Shown: in pieces, positions 1-6,084 of the stretch
Layout: each line of letters opens with the position of its first letter
How positions within the stretch are numbered: the stretch's first letter is position 1
DNA from: Hyphomicrobium sp.
GTDB lineage: Bacteria > Pseudomonadota > Alphaproteobacteria > Rhizobiales > Hyphomicrobiaceae
Direction of reading: 5' to 3'
DNA: 12,719 nucleotides
Assembly (NCBI GenBank): GCA_025927515.1
Contig: JAICLG010000068.1
Span: 1 to 12,719, forward strand
Notes under the pieces: generated by a model
What the model was told of the DNA's origin: nothing
The model's database searches: none
What the model saw: the letters and a program-made list of their open reading frames with translations, nothing else
Made by a program: the position numbers and the translations under genes

Positions 1-64
1 ACAGCGCGAGTCCCCAAAGGCCCAAAAGGCCCGCCACTATACGCACTGCCCACCGCCGCCCCAT
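1..64 (-). CDS. possible 5' end of a membrane or exported protein, cut by the window edge
   Basis: Reading the minus strand from an ATG at 64, 21 codons stay open to the window edge. They encode MGRRWAVRIVAGLLGLWGLA, a basic start followed by a hydrophobic run that looks like a signal peptide or first membrane helix. No good Shine-Dalgarno site is visible, and an in-frame GTG six codons upstream is an alternative start. A 19-bp perfect palindrome lies about 55 bp upstream and could be its operator. The fragment is too short to assign a family, and it could be a chance open frame. Confidence 0.3.
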   Translation of the reverse strand, partial: MGRRWAVRIVAGLLGLWGLAL

Positions 65-118
65 GGACGCAAAGCAGATCACAGACGGGCATCGCCGCCA
101 AGCGCTTCGCAACAATTC

Positions 119-137
119 TGGACAACCGGGTTGTCCA
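119..137. promoter_or_regulatory. 19-bp perfect palindrome, possible operator
   Basis: TGGACAACCGGGTTGTCCA is a perfect inverted repeat with 9-bp arms around a single central G. It lies about 55 bp upstream of the minus-strand start at 64 and far upstream of the plus-strand gene at 482. This size and symmetry suit a dimeric repressor such as a TetR, MarR or GntR type. No such regulator gene is visible in the window, so the function is inferred. Confidence 0.4.
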
Positions 138-378
138 TTCGGGGTGGTGGAAAAGGGTGGATGCGAGCAGGCGAACGCCGATTTGATAAAGCGACCGCGA
201 GCGGCCCTCGCGGGGCCCCGCTGAGCTTCCCAGCCTCCCGCGCACTCGCGGCCACACTTCATAATACGACAGGGATGTGACACGCTCAATCAGAAGTAGT
301 GCCGAACGCGCGATCACAAGGTCGAGAGGATTGTGCCAGAGCGGTCCCGCGATGCGAACTTTCAGTACCTGGGCTGCA

Positions 379-397
379 TTGGCAGTCTTTTGGCAGT
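379..397. repeat. TTGGCAGT direct repeat, with an inverted copy at 462-469
   Basis: TTGGCAGT occurs at 379-386 and again at 390-397, 11 bp apart, which is about one helical turn. The inverse, CACTGCCA, occurs at 462-469, just before the start at 482. The copies could be a protein-binding array ahead of the small DUF2158 gene. No convincing -10/-35 pair was found with them, so this may be chance. Confidence 0.2.
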
Positions 398-481
398 GGA
401 TTTTTCGTGAATAGATGGACTCGACGTACACGATGGAATCGGCTTAGCACTCGTGTAGATGCACTGCCAGAGAGAGTCCAG

Positions 482-655
482 ATGCAGTTCCAGACAGGCG
501 ACGTGGTGAAGTTGAGGTCCGGCGGCCCAGAGATGACCGTTAGCTCGACGAAGGATCAGGACGTGTGGTGCGTGTGGTTCGTGGGGCAGGAAGAGGCGAA
601 GATGCACTCCTTCAAATCAGGGATGCTGGAGAAGGTTCAGCCGGTTCAATTCTGA
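482..655 (+). CDS. small DUF2158 / YodC-like protein
   Basis: This is a 57-residue protein of unknown function. It carries the usual DUF2158 pattern: an N-terminal F-x-x-GDVV-x-L-x-SGGP-x-MTV stretch (residues 3-20), then CVWF near residue 31, a phenylalanine (HSF) and a final leucine-lysine turn. Family members are about 50-75 residues, so the length fits a complete gene. I chose the ATG at 482, preceded by AGAGAG about seven bases upstream, over the longer open frame from 299, because residues before this methionine have no family likeness. A small membrane-protein gene follows on the same strand 39 bp later and probably shares the transcript. DUF2158 genes are common as scattered accessory genes; their biochemical role is not established. 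Confidence 0.7.
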   Translation: MQFQTGDVVKLRSGGPEMTVSSTKDQDVWCVWFVGQEEAKMHSFKSGMLEKVQPVQF

Positions 656-694
656 GTGTGCTCTGCCACGGTGGGGTTTTATCATGAGGAACTG

Positions 695-1006
695 ATGGAA
701 GCTGGTTTGTGGTCGTTGGGTACACTTGCGCTGACTGCGCTTGGGTTCGTCGCCTACAATCACCCACGCGCATATAGGCTTTACTTCTCGAACCTTGTTA
801 TGGGCGCATATGGGTTGGGAATCCTGAGTGTCGCGCTTTACAATAAGTTTGTTCAGAAAGAAGAGGTCGACTTCAGGCAGGTGGTGACTTGGGCGGGCAT
901 TCTTGTTGCGGTCGGCTTCTACTTGGCAATGTTGGACGATCTGGAGGGAATGGGCATTAGCAAGGAAAAGAGAGAGCCGTCCAGGCAGAAGAAGTTGAGG
1001 AAATGA
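695..1006 (+). CDS. small three-helix membrane protein of unknown function
   Basis: The product is 103 residues with three hydrophobic segments at about residues 4-21, 29-49 and 62-80, and a strongly basic C-terminal tail (about 90-103, with KEKREPSRQKKLRK). It is therefore an inner-membrane protein whose tail is probably cytoplasmic. The start is the ATG at 695 because GAGGA (686-690) sits just upstream; a GTG at 656, touching the previous stop, is possible but has no better ribosome site. I do not recognise a family. It appears less GC-rich than the serine-cycle genes, which suggests acquired DNA. It follows the DUF2158 gene and ends four bases before an intrinsic terminator, so the two form a closed small transcription unit. 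Confidence 0.6.
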   Translation: MEAGLWSLGTLALTALGFVAYNHPRAYRLYFSNLVMGAYGLGILSVALYNKFVQKEEVDFRQVVTWAGILVAVGFYLAMLDDLEGMGISKEKREPSRQKKLRK

Positions 1007-1009
1007 AAC

Positions 1010-1029
1010 GCCCCCTCGCGGGGCTTTTT
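1010..1029 (+). terminator. intrinsic terminator
   Basis: A GCCCC/GGGGC stem (1010-1014 with 1020-1024, loop CTCGC) is followed directly by TTTTT. It lies four bases after the stop of the small membrane-protein gene and closes that unit. Confidence 0.85.
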
Positions 1030-1220
1030 CTGTTAGCGCTGGGGACGATCGGCAAACCTGAACGCACCGGCCGATATACCGACATCCTCTCATGCGTCAT
1101 CGATGGTGCACGGAACCGTTTAGGGGCAACGCTTGCGCCGGACCGAGAAGACGGGCATTAGGGCGCAAGAGACCAGAAATTTGCACTGGGAATTTTTTTC
1201 TACAGAAGTGAGCAAAAGTT
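1030..1220. other. intergenic stretch before the tRNA
   Basis: No convincing gene is present. A run of seven T lies at 1193-1199. TTGCAC followed by TACAGA is seen shortly before the tRNA, but its 14-bp spacing is too short for a confident sigma-70 promoter. The tRNA must be read from something here, but the promoter cannot be fixed by eye. Confidence 0.4.
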
Positions 1221-1297
<77 letters not shown>

Positions 1298-1501
1298 GAA
1301 TCACGCTTGCTCCAGCCGCTGCATCACGCGAGCTTTGACAGCCACCACTCCGACAACGGCCACGCCACCGATGCGGCTGAATCTCCGGCTTGCCTCCAAT
1401 GGCACGCGACGATGGTACCCTAGACGTCTCTGCATCTCCGGTGCTTTGGAGGGAGGCGTTCCGTCGGTAATAGGAATGGTGATCCGAGCTGGGCCGCACA
1501 T

Positions 1502-1529
1502 TTGTTATTAAGACGTTGAAAGATAATAT
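1502..1529 (+). promoter_or_regulatory. candidate sigma-70 promoter for the LuxR-type regulator
   Basis: TTGTTA (1502-1507) and TAATAT (1524-1529) are separated by 16 bp in the only strongly AT-rich patch of this region. An overlapping alternative is TTGAAA (1516-1521) with TTTTAT 17 bp further. Either would give a leader of about 90-110 nt that contains the hairpin at 1574-1593. Confidence 0.4.
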
Positions 1530-1573
1530 AGATTGAAATTTTATCGGGTGAGACGAGTTCGAAGCGTATCCCG

Positions 1574-1593
1574 GGCGGAGGACCCTCCCCGCC
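1574..1593 (+). other. GC-rich leader hairpin upstream of the regulator
   Basis: GGCGG (1574-1578) pairs with CCGCC (1589-1593). After a bulged A1579, GGA (1580-1582) pairs with TCC (1586-1588) around a CCC loop. There is no U-tract, so it is not an intrinsic terminator. It may stabilise the mRNA or affect its translation. Confidence 0.4.
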
Positions 1594-1645
1594 GACTTGG
1601 AGACGCGCCCAGTGAAGGCCGGAACCCGGTCGCTTCGCAAGGATC

Positions 1646-2278
1646 ATGGCGTTGATGGCCGGCAAGATCGAGGTCACCATAGCGGATCAAAACCCGGTCG
1701 TTCGGTCGGGTCTCGAAGCCCTCATCGAGCGCGACGGACGTTTCAGCGTTTGTGGCATTCATGCCAGCGGCGAAGCTTTGATCGATGCGCTGAAAACCAA
1801 GCCCGTCGAGATCGCGATCGTCGGGTGGACGCTTCCCGACATGACCGGCGGTACTGTGCTTGCCCGTCTGAAACAGGAGAAGTGGCAAACGCGCGTCGTG
1901 ATCTACACCGGCGAACGCAGCAGCGAGGTCTTGCGCCAGGCGATCAAGGGCGGCGCCTGGGGCTTCGTCTCGAAAACGGAGGATCCGGCGGTATTGCTCG
2001 AAGCGGTGGTTTCCGTAGCGCGCGGCCGCTTGTCGCTGCCTTACGTCGATATCGATCTTCTCAATCACGACCCGCTGGAAGGCCTCACGGCGCGCGAGCG
2101 GGAGCTTCTTGCTGCGCTTGCGAACGGGTGGACCAATCTGCAAATCGCTGCGCGAACCGGCATCTCGCGCAACACGGTGAAATATCACCTCAAAAATTTA
2201 TACGATAAGCTTGGCGTCTCGAACCGCGCGATGGCCGTTGCGCTGCACGTGTCCGTTAACCGTAACGACCAGACCTAG
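1646..2278 (+). CDS. LuxR/NarL-family regulator with a degenerate receiver (pseudo-receiver)
   Basis: This 210-residue protein has the two-domain layout of a NarL/FixJ response regulator: a receiver at about 9-128 and a LuxR-type helix-turn-helix at about 147-200 (LTARERELLAALANG, then ISRNTVKYHLKNLYDKLGVSNRA). Several receiver hallmarks survive: D14, T88 (VVIYTG) and K110 (GFVSK). The phospho-acceptor position holds Gly60, however, in VGWTLPDM where the family has an Asp, and the second acidic-pocket residue is Gln15. It probably does not accept phosphate in the usual way and may be controlled by level, partner or ligand. No histidine kinase is adjacent. AAGGA at 1639-1643 is only 2 nt from the ATG at 1646, so the ATG at 1655 (or TTG at 1652) may be the true start. 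It lies 259 bp before sga on the same strand, so it is a candidate regulator of the serine-cycle genes; that link is inference. Confidence 0.9.
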   Translation: MALMAGKIEVTIADQNPVVRSGLEALIERDGRFSVCGIHASGEALIDALKTKPVEIAIVGWTLPDMTGGTVLARLKQEKWQTRVVIYTGERSSEVLRQAIKGGAWGFVSKTEDPAVLLEAVVSVARGRLSLPYVDIDLLNHDPLEGLTARERELLAALANGWTNLQIAARTGISRNTVKYHLKNLYDKLGVSNRAMAVALHVSVNRNDQT

Positions 2279-2376
2279 GGCAGAACGAACGCGACACTCT
2301 GACTCGGCCGTCCTTGTTTCCAAGCATGCGCACAACGCCGCAGAGGTGGGTAGCTCCATCTGCCCAACGGGGTGTT

Positions 2377-2426
2377 GTTAGTTTTTCGTTCACACCGCCA
2401 CTGTCTGCCTGCTAGTTAGAACTAAC
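2377..2426. promoter_or_regulatory. GTTAG/CTAAC repeats ahead of sga, possible operator
   Basis: GTTAG occurs at 2377-2381 and again at 2415-2419. The second copy is followed after AA by its inverse CTAAC (2422-2426), giving an inverted repeat with a 2-bp centre. The group lies 110-160 bp before the sga start, a suitable place for an activator or repressor. The neighbouring LuxR-type regulator, or a QscR-like LysR regulator encoded elsewhere, could bind it. No clear -10/-35 pair was found beside it. Confidence 0.35.
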
Positions 2427-2466
2427 GCTCGTATCTGCGATCGGGCGGAAGGATCAGCAAAAGCAC

Positions 2467-2508
2467 GCCGGATCTCGCACCCCTGCAACCTTTCAGGGAG
2501 CGTCCGGC
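2467..2508 (+). other. long leader hairpin just upstream of sga
   Basis: GCCGGA (2467-2472) pairs perfectly with TCCGGC (2503-2508). Inside it CGC (2476-2478) pairs with GCG (2500-2502), and CCCTG (2481-2485) pairs with CAGGG (2494-2498) around an 8-nt loop CAACCTTT. It ends 17 nt before the Shine-Dalgarno site of sga. No U-tract follows. It could be a mRNA stabiliser, an attenuator or a ligand-binding leader; it does not match a riboswitch I recognise. Confidence 0.45.
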
Positions 2509-2537
2509 TTGGCTCAACGCAGCGCGGAGAAACGCTC

Positions 2538-3758
2538 ATGACGACGACCGTCACGCCTCACCTGTTTATTCCAGGCCCGACCAATATTCCCGACGCCGTG
2601 CGCATGGCGATGAATCTCCCGATGGAAGATATGCGCTCGCCGGAATTCCCGAAGTTCACGCTGCCGCTGTTCGAAGACCTGAAGAAGGCCTTCAAGATGA
2701 AGGACGGCCGGGTTTTTCTTTTCCCGTCGTCGGGTACCGGCGCTTGGGAATCCGCGATCGAGAACACGCTCGCCACCGGCGACAAGGTTCTGATGAGCCG
2801 CTTTGGACAATTCTCGCTACTCTGGGTCGATATGGCCGAGCGTCTTGGCCTCAAGGTCGAGGTTTGTGACGAAGAGTGGGGCACGGGCGTTCCGGTTGAG
2901 AAGTACGCTGACATTCTCGCCAAGGATAAGAACCACGAGATCAAGGCCGTCTTCGTTACGCAAAACGAAACGGCAACCGGCGTCGCCAGCGACGTCGCAG
3001 GCGTCCGCAAAGCACTCGACGCCGCCAAGCATCCGGCACTTCTGATGGTCGATGGCGTGTCCTCGGTCGGCTCGCTCGACATGCGCATGGGCGAATGGGG
3101 CGTCGACTGCTGCGTCTCCGGTTCGCAGAAGGGCTTCATGCTCCCGACGGGCCTCGGCATTCTTGCCGTCAGCCAGAAAGCGCTCGACATCAACAAGAGC
3201 AAGAACGGCCGTATGAACCGCTGCTTCTTCTCGTGGGAAGACATGATCAAGACAAATGATCTTGGATATTTCCCCTACACGCCGGCCACACAGTTGTTCC
3301 ACGGCCTGCGCACGTCGCTCGATCTCCTGTTCGCAGAAGGTCTCGACAACGTCTTCGCACGTCATCATCGTCTCGCTTCGGGTGTTCGCGCCGCGGTTGA
3401 CGCTTGGGGCCTGAAGCTCTGCGCGAAAGAGCCGAAGTGGTATTCCGACACGGTGTCGACGGTCATGGTACCGGAAGGCATCGACAGCAATGCCATCACC
3501 AAGACGGCTTATTATCGCTACAACACGTCTCTCGGGCTCGGCCTGAACAAGGTCGCGGGCAAGGCGTTCCGCATCGGCCACCTCGGCGCGCTCGACGAAT
3601 TCATGATCGGTGGCGTTCTCTTCGCCGTCGAAATGGCGCTCAAGGACAACGGCGTCAACATCAAGCTCGGCTCTGGAACGGGTGCCGCTGCCGAATACTT
3701 CAGCAAGACCGCGACGAAGTCGGCAACCGGTCCGACGCCGAAAGCAAAAGCTGCGTAA
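2538..3758 (+). CDS. sga: serine-glyoxylate aminotransferase
   Basis: Sga transfers the amino group of serine to glyoxylate, giving hydroxypyruvate and glycine. It is the step that links C1-derived serine to the rest of the serine cycle. The 406 residues match the class-V, PLP-dependent AGXT/Sga family. The start is LFIPGPTNIP (residues 9-18). SSGTGAWE near 64-71 is the cofactor phosphate region, VDGVSSVG (171-178) carries the cofactor-binding Asp172, and VSGSQKGF (193-200) carries the Schiff-base lysine Lys198. The length is close to known methylotroph Sga (about 400), with a short Lys/Ala-rich tail. GGAGA at 2526-2530, 7 nt before the ATG, supports the start. It is the first gene of the serine-cycle cluster. 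Alanine-glyoxylate aminotransferases share the fold, but the neighbours make the serine-cycle role very likely. Confidence 0.95.
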   Translation: MTTTVTPHLFIPGPTNIPDAVRMAMNLPMEDMRSPEFPKFTLPLFEDLKKAFKMKDGRVFLFPSSGTGAWESAIENTLATGDKVLMSRFGQFSLLWVDMAERLGLKVEVCDEEWGTGVPVEKYADILAKDKNHEIKAVFVTQNETATGVASDVAGVRKALDAAKHPALLMVDGVSSVGSLDMRMGEWGVDCCVSGSQKGFMLPTGLGILAVSQKALDINKSKNGRMNRCFFSWEDMIKTNDLGYFPYTPATQLFHGLRTSLDLLFAEGLDNVFARHHRLASGVRAAVDAWGLKLCAKEPKWYSDTVSTVMVPEGIDSNAITKTAYYRYNTSLGLGLNKVAGKAFRIGHLGALDEFMIGGVLFAVEMALKDNGVNIKLGSGTGAAAEYFSKTATKSATGPTPKAKAA

Positions 3759-3767
3759 GATCTACGT

Positions 3768-3787
3768 GCCCGGCCGCAAGGCCGGGC
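3768..3787 (+). other. strong GNRA-capped hairpin between sga and mcl
   Basis: GCCCGGCC (3768-3775) pairs perfectly with GGCCGGGC (3780-3787) around a GCAA tetraloop, ten bases after the sga stop. The sequence after it (ATCTTCACG) is only weakly T-rich. It is therefore more likely a partial terminator or an mRNA 3'-end stabiliser that sets sga expression apart from the downstream genes than a full stop to transcription. Confidence 0.6.
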
Positions 3788-3901
3788 ATCTTCACGCGGC
3801 GTGCGTTGAAAGTTCCAAAGCCGGAACCGCGCACGAGCGTGCTCAAATCGCAATGCAACGAAAATAAACGTTCGAACCCAGTTCAGGAAGGCGACGACCA
3901 A

Positions 3902-4864
3902 ATGAGCTACACCCCGACCCCGACCCGCACGCAGCGTCTGCAGCGTTCTTACCTCGCCGTGCCGGGCTCCAACCCGAGCATGATCGATCGCGCCATCAAG
4001 AGCGCCGCCGATTTCGTGTTTCTCGATTGCGAAGACGCCGTTGCGCCGCCCGAGAAGGAACAGGCCCGCAAGAACATCATCCAGGCGCTCAACGATCTCG
4101 ATTGGAAGGGCGCGGGCAAGAGCGTCTCGGTTCGCATCAACGGACTTGATACGCACTACATGTACCGCGACGTCGTCGACATCGTCGAGCAGGCAGGCTC
4201 GAAGCTCGATACCATCCTCATTCCGAAGGTCGGCGTTGCTGCTGACGTCTATACGGTCGAATGCATCGTCAGCCAGATCGAAGTTGCGAAGGGCCTGACG
4301 AACAAGATCGGCACCGAGGCGCTCATCGAAACGCCGCTTGGCATGGCCAACGTCGAGTCGATTGCTTCCGCACCGAGCCGTCTCGAAGCCATGCACTTCG
4401 GCGTTGCCGACTACTCGGCCTTCAACAAAGCCCGTACCGTCGTCATCGGCGGCTTGAACCCTGATTATCCGGGCGATCAGTGGCACTTCCCGCTGTCGCG
4501 CATGACCGTCGCCTGCCGCGCCTACGGTTTGCGGCCGATCGACGGACCGTTCGGCGGCATCGACGATCCGGAAGGCTACAAGGCAGCTGCACGCCGCGGC
4601 GCGGCTCTCGGCATGGAAGGCAAGTGGGCCATCCATCCCTCGCAGATCGACCTCGCCAACGAGATCTTCTCCCCGACCGCCAAGGAAGTCGAGCGTGCCG
4701 AGAGAATCCTCGTCGCTCTGAAGGAAGCCGAAGCCCAGGGTAAGGGCGCTGCCTCGCTCGATGGCAAGATGATCGACGCCGCGTCGGAGAAGATGGCGAA
4801 GAACCTGCTCGTCACCGCTGCCGCCATCAAGAAGAGTGAAGCAGCGCGCGCCGCTGCGAAATAA
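3902..4864 (+). CDS. mcl: malyl-CoA lyase (CitE/HpcH family)
   Basis: Mcl cleaves L-malyl-CoA to acetyl-CoA and glyoxylate, closing the serine cycle; family members often also act on beta-methylmalyl-CoA. The 320-residue product has the usual length and features of the Mg-dependent HpcH/HpaI-CitE barrel. RSYLAVPGSNPSMIDRA (15-31) leads the sequence. FLDCEDAVAP (40-49) follows, then VRINGLDT (77-84) with Arg78. LIETPLGMANV (141-151) carries metal-ligand Glu143, and FGVADYSAF (166-174) carries Asp170. The reading frame is open far upstream (from 3404), but that part overlaps sga out of frame. The ATG at 3902 follows AGGAAGG (3885-3891), and family likeness starts there. It lies between sga and mtkA; in Methylobacterium, as I recall, the homologue follows ppc. 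The 143-bp gap after sga contains a strong hairpin, so part of the regulation may act there. Confidence 0.94.
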   Translation: MSYTPTPTRTQRLQRSYLAVPGSNPSMIDRAIKSAADFVFLDCEDAVAPPEKEQARKNIIQALNDLDWKGAGKSVSVRINGLDTHYMYRDVVDIVEQAGSKLDTILIPKVGVAADVYTVECIVSQIEVAKGLTNKIGTEALIETPLGMANVESIASAPSRLEAMHFGVADYSAFNKARTVVIGGLNPDYPGDQWHFPLSRMTVACRAYGLRPIDGPFGGIDDPEGYKAAARRGAALGMEGKWAIHPSQIDLANEIFSPTAKEVERAERILVALKEAEAQGKGAASLDGKMIDAASEKMAKNLLVTAAAIKKSEAARAAAK

Positions 4865-4902
4865 AAATAAGCCGGAAACGCTATTTCAAGGAGTCCAACG
4901 AC

Positions 4903-6066
4903 ATGGACATTCATGAGTATCAGGCCAAGGAGCTTCTCGCGAAGTTCGGCGTGCCGATCGCGCGCGGTGGCTTGGCCTATAGCCCCGAGCAGGCGACTTA
5001 TCGCGCCAGCGAGCTCGGCGGCACGGTCGTCGTTAAGGCACAGATCCACTCGGGCGCTCGCGGCAAAGCCGGCGGCGTCAAGGTCTGCAAGAGTGAGAAG
5101 GAAATCGAGGAAGCGGCCGAGTTCATGCTTGGCCGCAAGCTCGTCACGCACCAGACGGGTCCGTCGGGCAAGCTCGTTTCGCGCCTCTACATTGAGGAAG
5201 CGACGAACATCGACCGCGAGATCTATCTCGGCTTCGTGATGGATCGCGCTTCCGAGCGTATCGTCGTCGTTGCGTCGGCGGCGGGCGGCATGGACATTGA
5301 GGAAATCTCGGCGACCCAGCCCGACACGATCATCCGCGTCAGCGTCGACCCGGCTGTTGGCATGCAGCAGTTCCAGGCTCGCGAACTGGCGTTCGGATTG
5401 GGCGTCGATCCCGACATCGTCAACAAGATCGTGCCCGCGATCATGGGATGCTATCGCGCATTCCGCGATCTCGACGCCATGATGGTCGAGATCAACCCGC
5501 TCGTCATCACCAAGGAAAAGCAGGTCCTGGCGCTCGACGCCAAGATGTCGTTCGACGACAACGCCCTCTTCCGCAGGCCGCATATCGCCGAGCTTCGCGA
5601 CAAGAGCCAGGAAGATCCGCGCGAAACCTATGCCTCCGATCGCGGCCTTGCTTATGTCGGTCTCGACGGCGACATCGGCTGCATCGTCAACGGTGCAGGC
5701 CTCGCCATGGCAACGCTCGACATGATCAAGCTTGCAGGCGGCGAGCCCGCAAACTTCCTCGACATCGGCGGCGGTGCCTCACCCGAGCGCGTCACCAAGT
5801 CGTTCAAGGCGGTTCTTCGTGACAAGAACGTCAAGGCCATCCTCGTCAACGTGTTCGCCGGCATCAACCGCTGCGACTGGGTTGCGAAAGGTGTCGTTGA
5901 TGCCGTCAAGGAACTCGAGATCACGATGCCGATCGTCGTCCGCCTCGCCGGTACGAACGTTGAGGAAGGCCGCAAGATCATTGATAATAGCGGTCTGACG
6001 GTCATCAGCGCGGAAACGCTCGCCGATGCTGCAAAGCAAGCGGTCGAAGCGGCAAAAAAAGCCTAA
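4903..6066 (+). CDS. mtkA: malate-CoA ligase (malate thiokinase), beta subunit
   Basis: With MtkB this ATP-dependent enzyme makes malyl-CoA from malate and CoA, the substrate of the neighbouring Mcl. The 387 residues have the succinyl-CoA synthetase beta layout. MDIHEYQAKELLAKFGV opens an ATP-grasp domain with VKAQIHSGARGKAGGVK (44-60), MVEINPL (194-200) and LDAKMSFDDNA (211-221) as nucleotide- and Mg-binding parts. A flavodoxin-like C-terminal domain follows, with IVNGAGLAMATLDMIK (261-276) and FLDIGGGASPE (285-295). By sequence alone it could be taken for SucC. The location between mcl and ppc, with no TCA genes nearby, favours MtkA. AAGGAG at 4888-4893 sits 9 nt before the ATG. mtkB follows after 18 bp, as expected for subunits made in equal amounts. 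Confidence 0.93.
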   Translation: MDIHEYQAKELLAKFGVPIARGGLAYSPEQATYRASELGGTVVVKAQIHSGARGKAGGVKVCKSEKEIEEAAEFMLGRKLVTHQTGPSGKLVSRLYIEEATNIDREIYLGFVMDRASERIVVVASAAGGMDIEEISATQPDTIIRVSVDPAVGMQQFQARELAFGLGVDPDIVNKIVPAIMGCYRAFRDLDAMMVEINPLVITKEKQVLALDAKMSFDDNALFRRPHIAELRDKSQEDPRETYASDRGLAYVGLDGDIGCIVNGAGLAMATLDMIKLAGGEPANFLDIGGGASPERVTKSFKAVLRDKNVKAILVNVFAGINRCDWVAKGVVDAVKELEITMPIVVRLAGTNVEEGRKIIDNSGLTVISAETLADAAKQAVEAAKKA

Positions 6067-6084
6067 GTCCGGAGAAACGCACCA

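Larger units (their letters stand above)
1298..1645. other. 348-base stretch without a convincing gene, leader of the LuxR-type regulator
   Basis: Short minus-strand open frames (for example 1301-1501) have no ribosome site and no family likeness. The stretch includes a noticeably AT-rich patch at 1500-1545 with a promoter-like site, then a GC-rich hairpin, both placed as a leader for the regulator gene at 1646. Confidence 0.5.

Noticed and set aside
203..222. GC-rich inverted repeat near 200 that looks like a terminator
   Set aside because: No T-run follows on either strand and no gene end lies close by.
299..481. Longer N-terminal extension of the DUF2158 gene
   Set aside because: Family likeness begins at the ATG at 482, which has its own ribosome site, and the extension has no protein-like pattern.
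1301..1501. 66-residue minus-strand open frame with a short hydrophobic run
   Set aside because: No Shine-Dalgarno site before its ATG, no recognised motif, and it lies in the flank between the tRNA and the regulator.
3404..3901. 166-codon N-terminal extension of malyl-CoA lyase
   Set aside because: It overlaps sga in another frame, and the family's N-terminus matches the ATG at 3902, which has a good ribosome site.
4576..5583. Long minus-strand open frames across mcl, mtkA and mtkB
   Set aside because: They are antisense shadows of strongly recognised genes, rich in Arg, Asp and Ala with no family motif.
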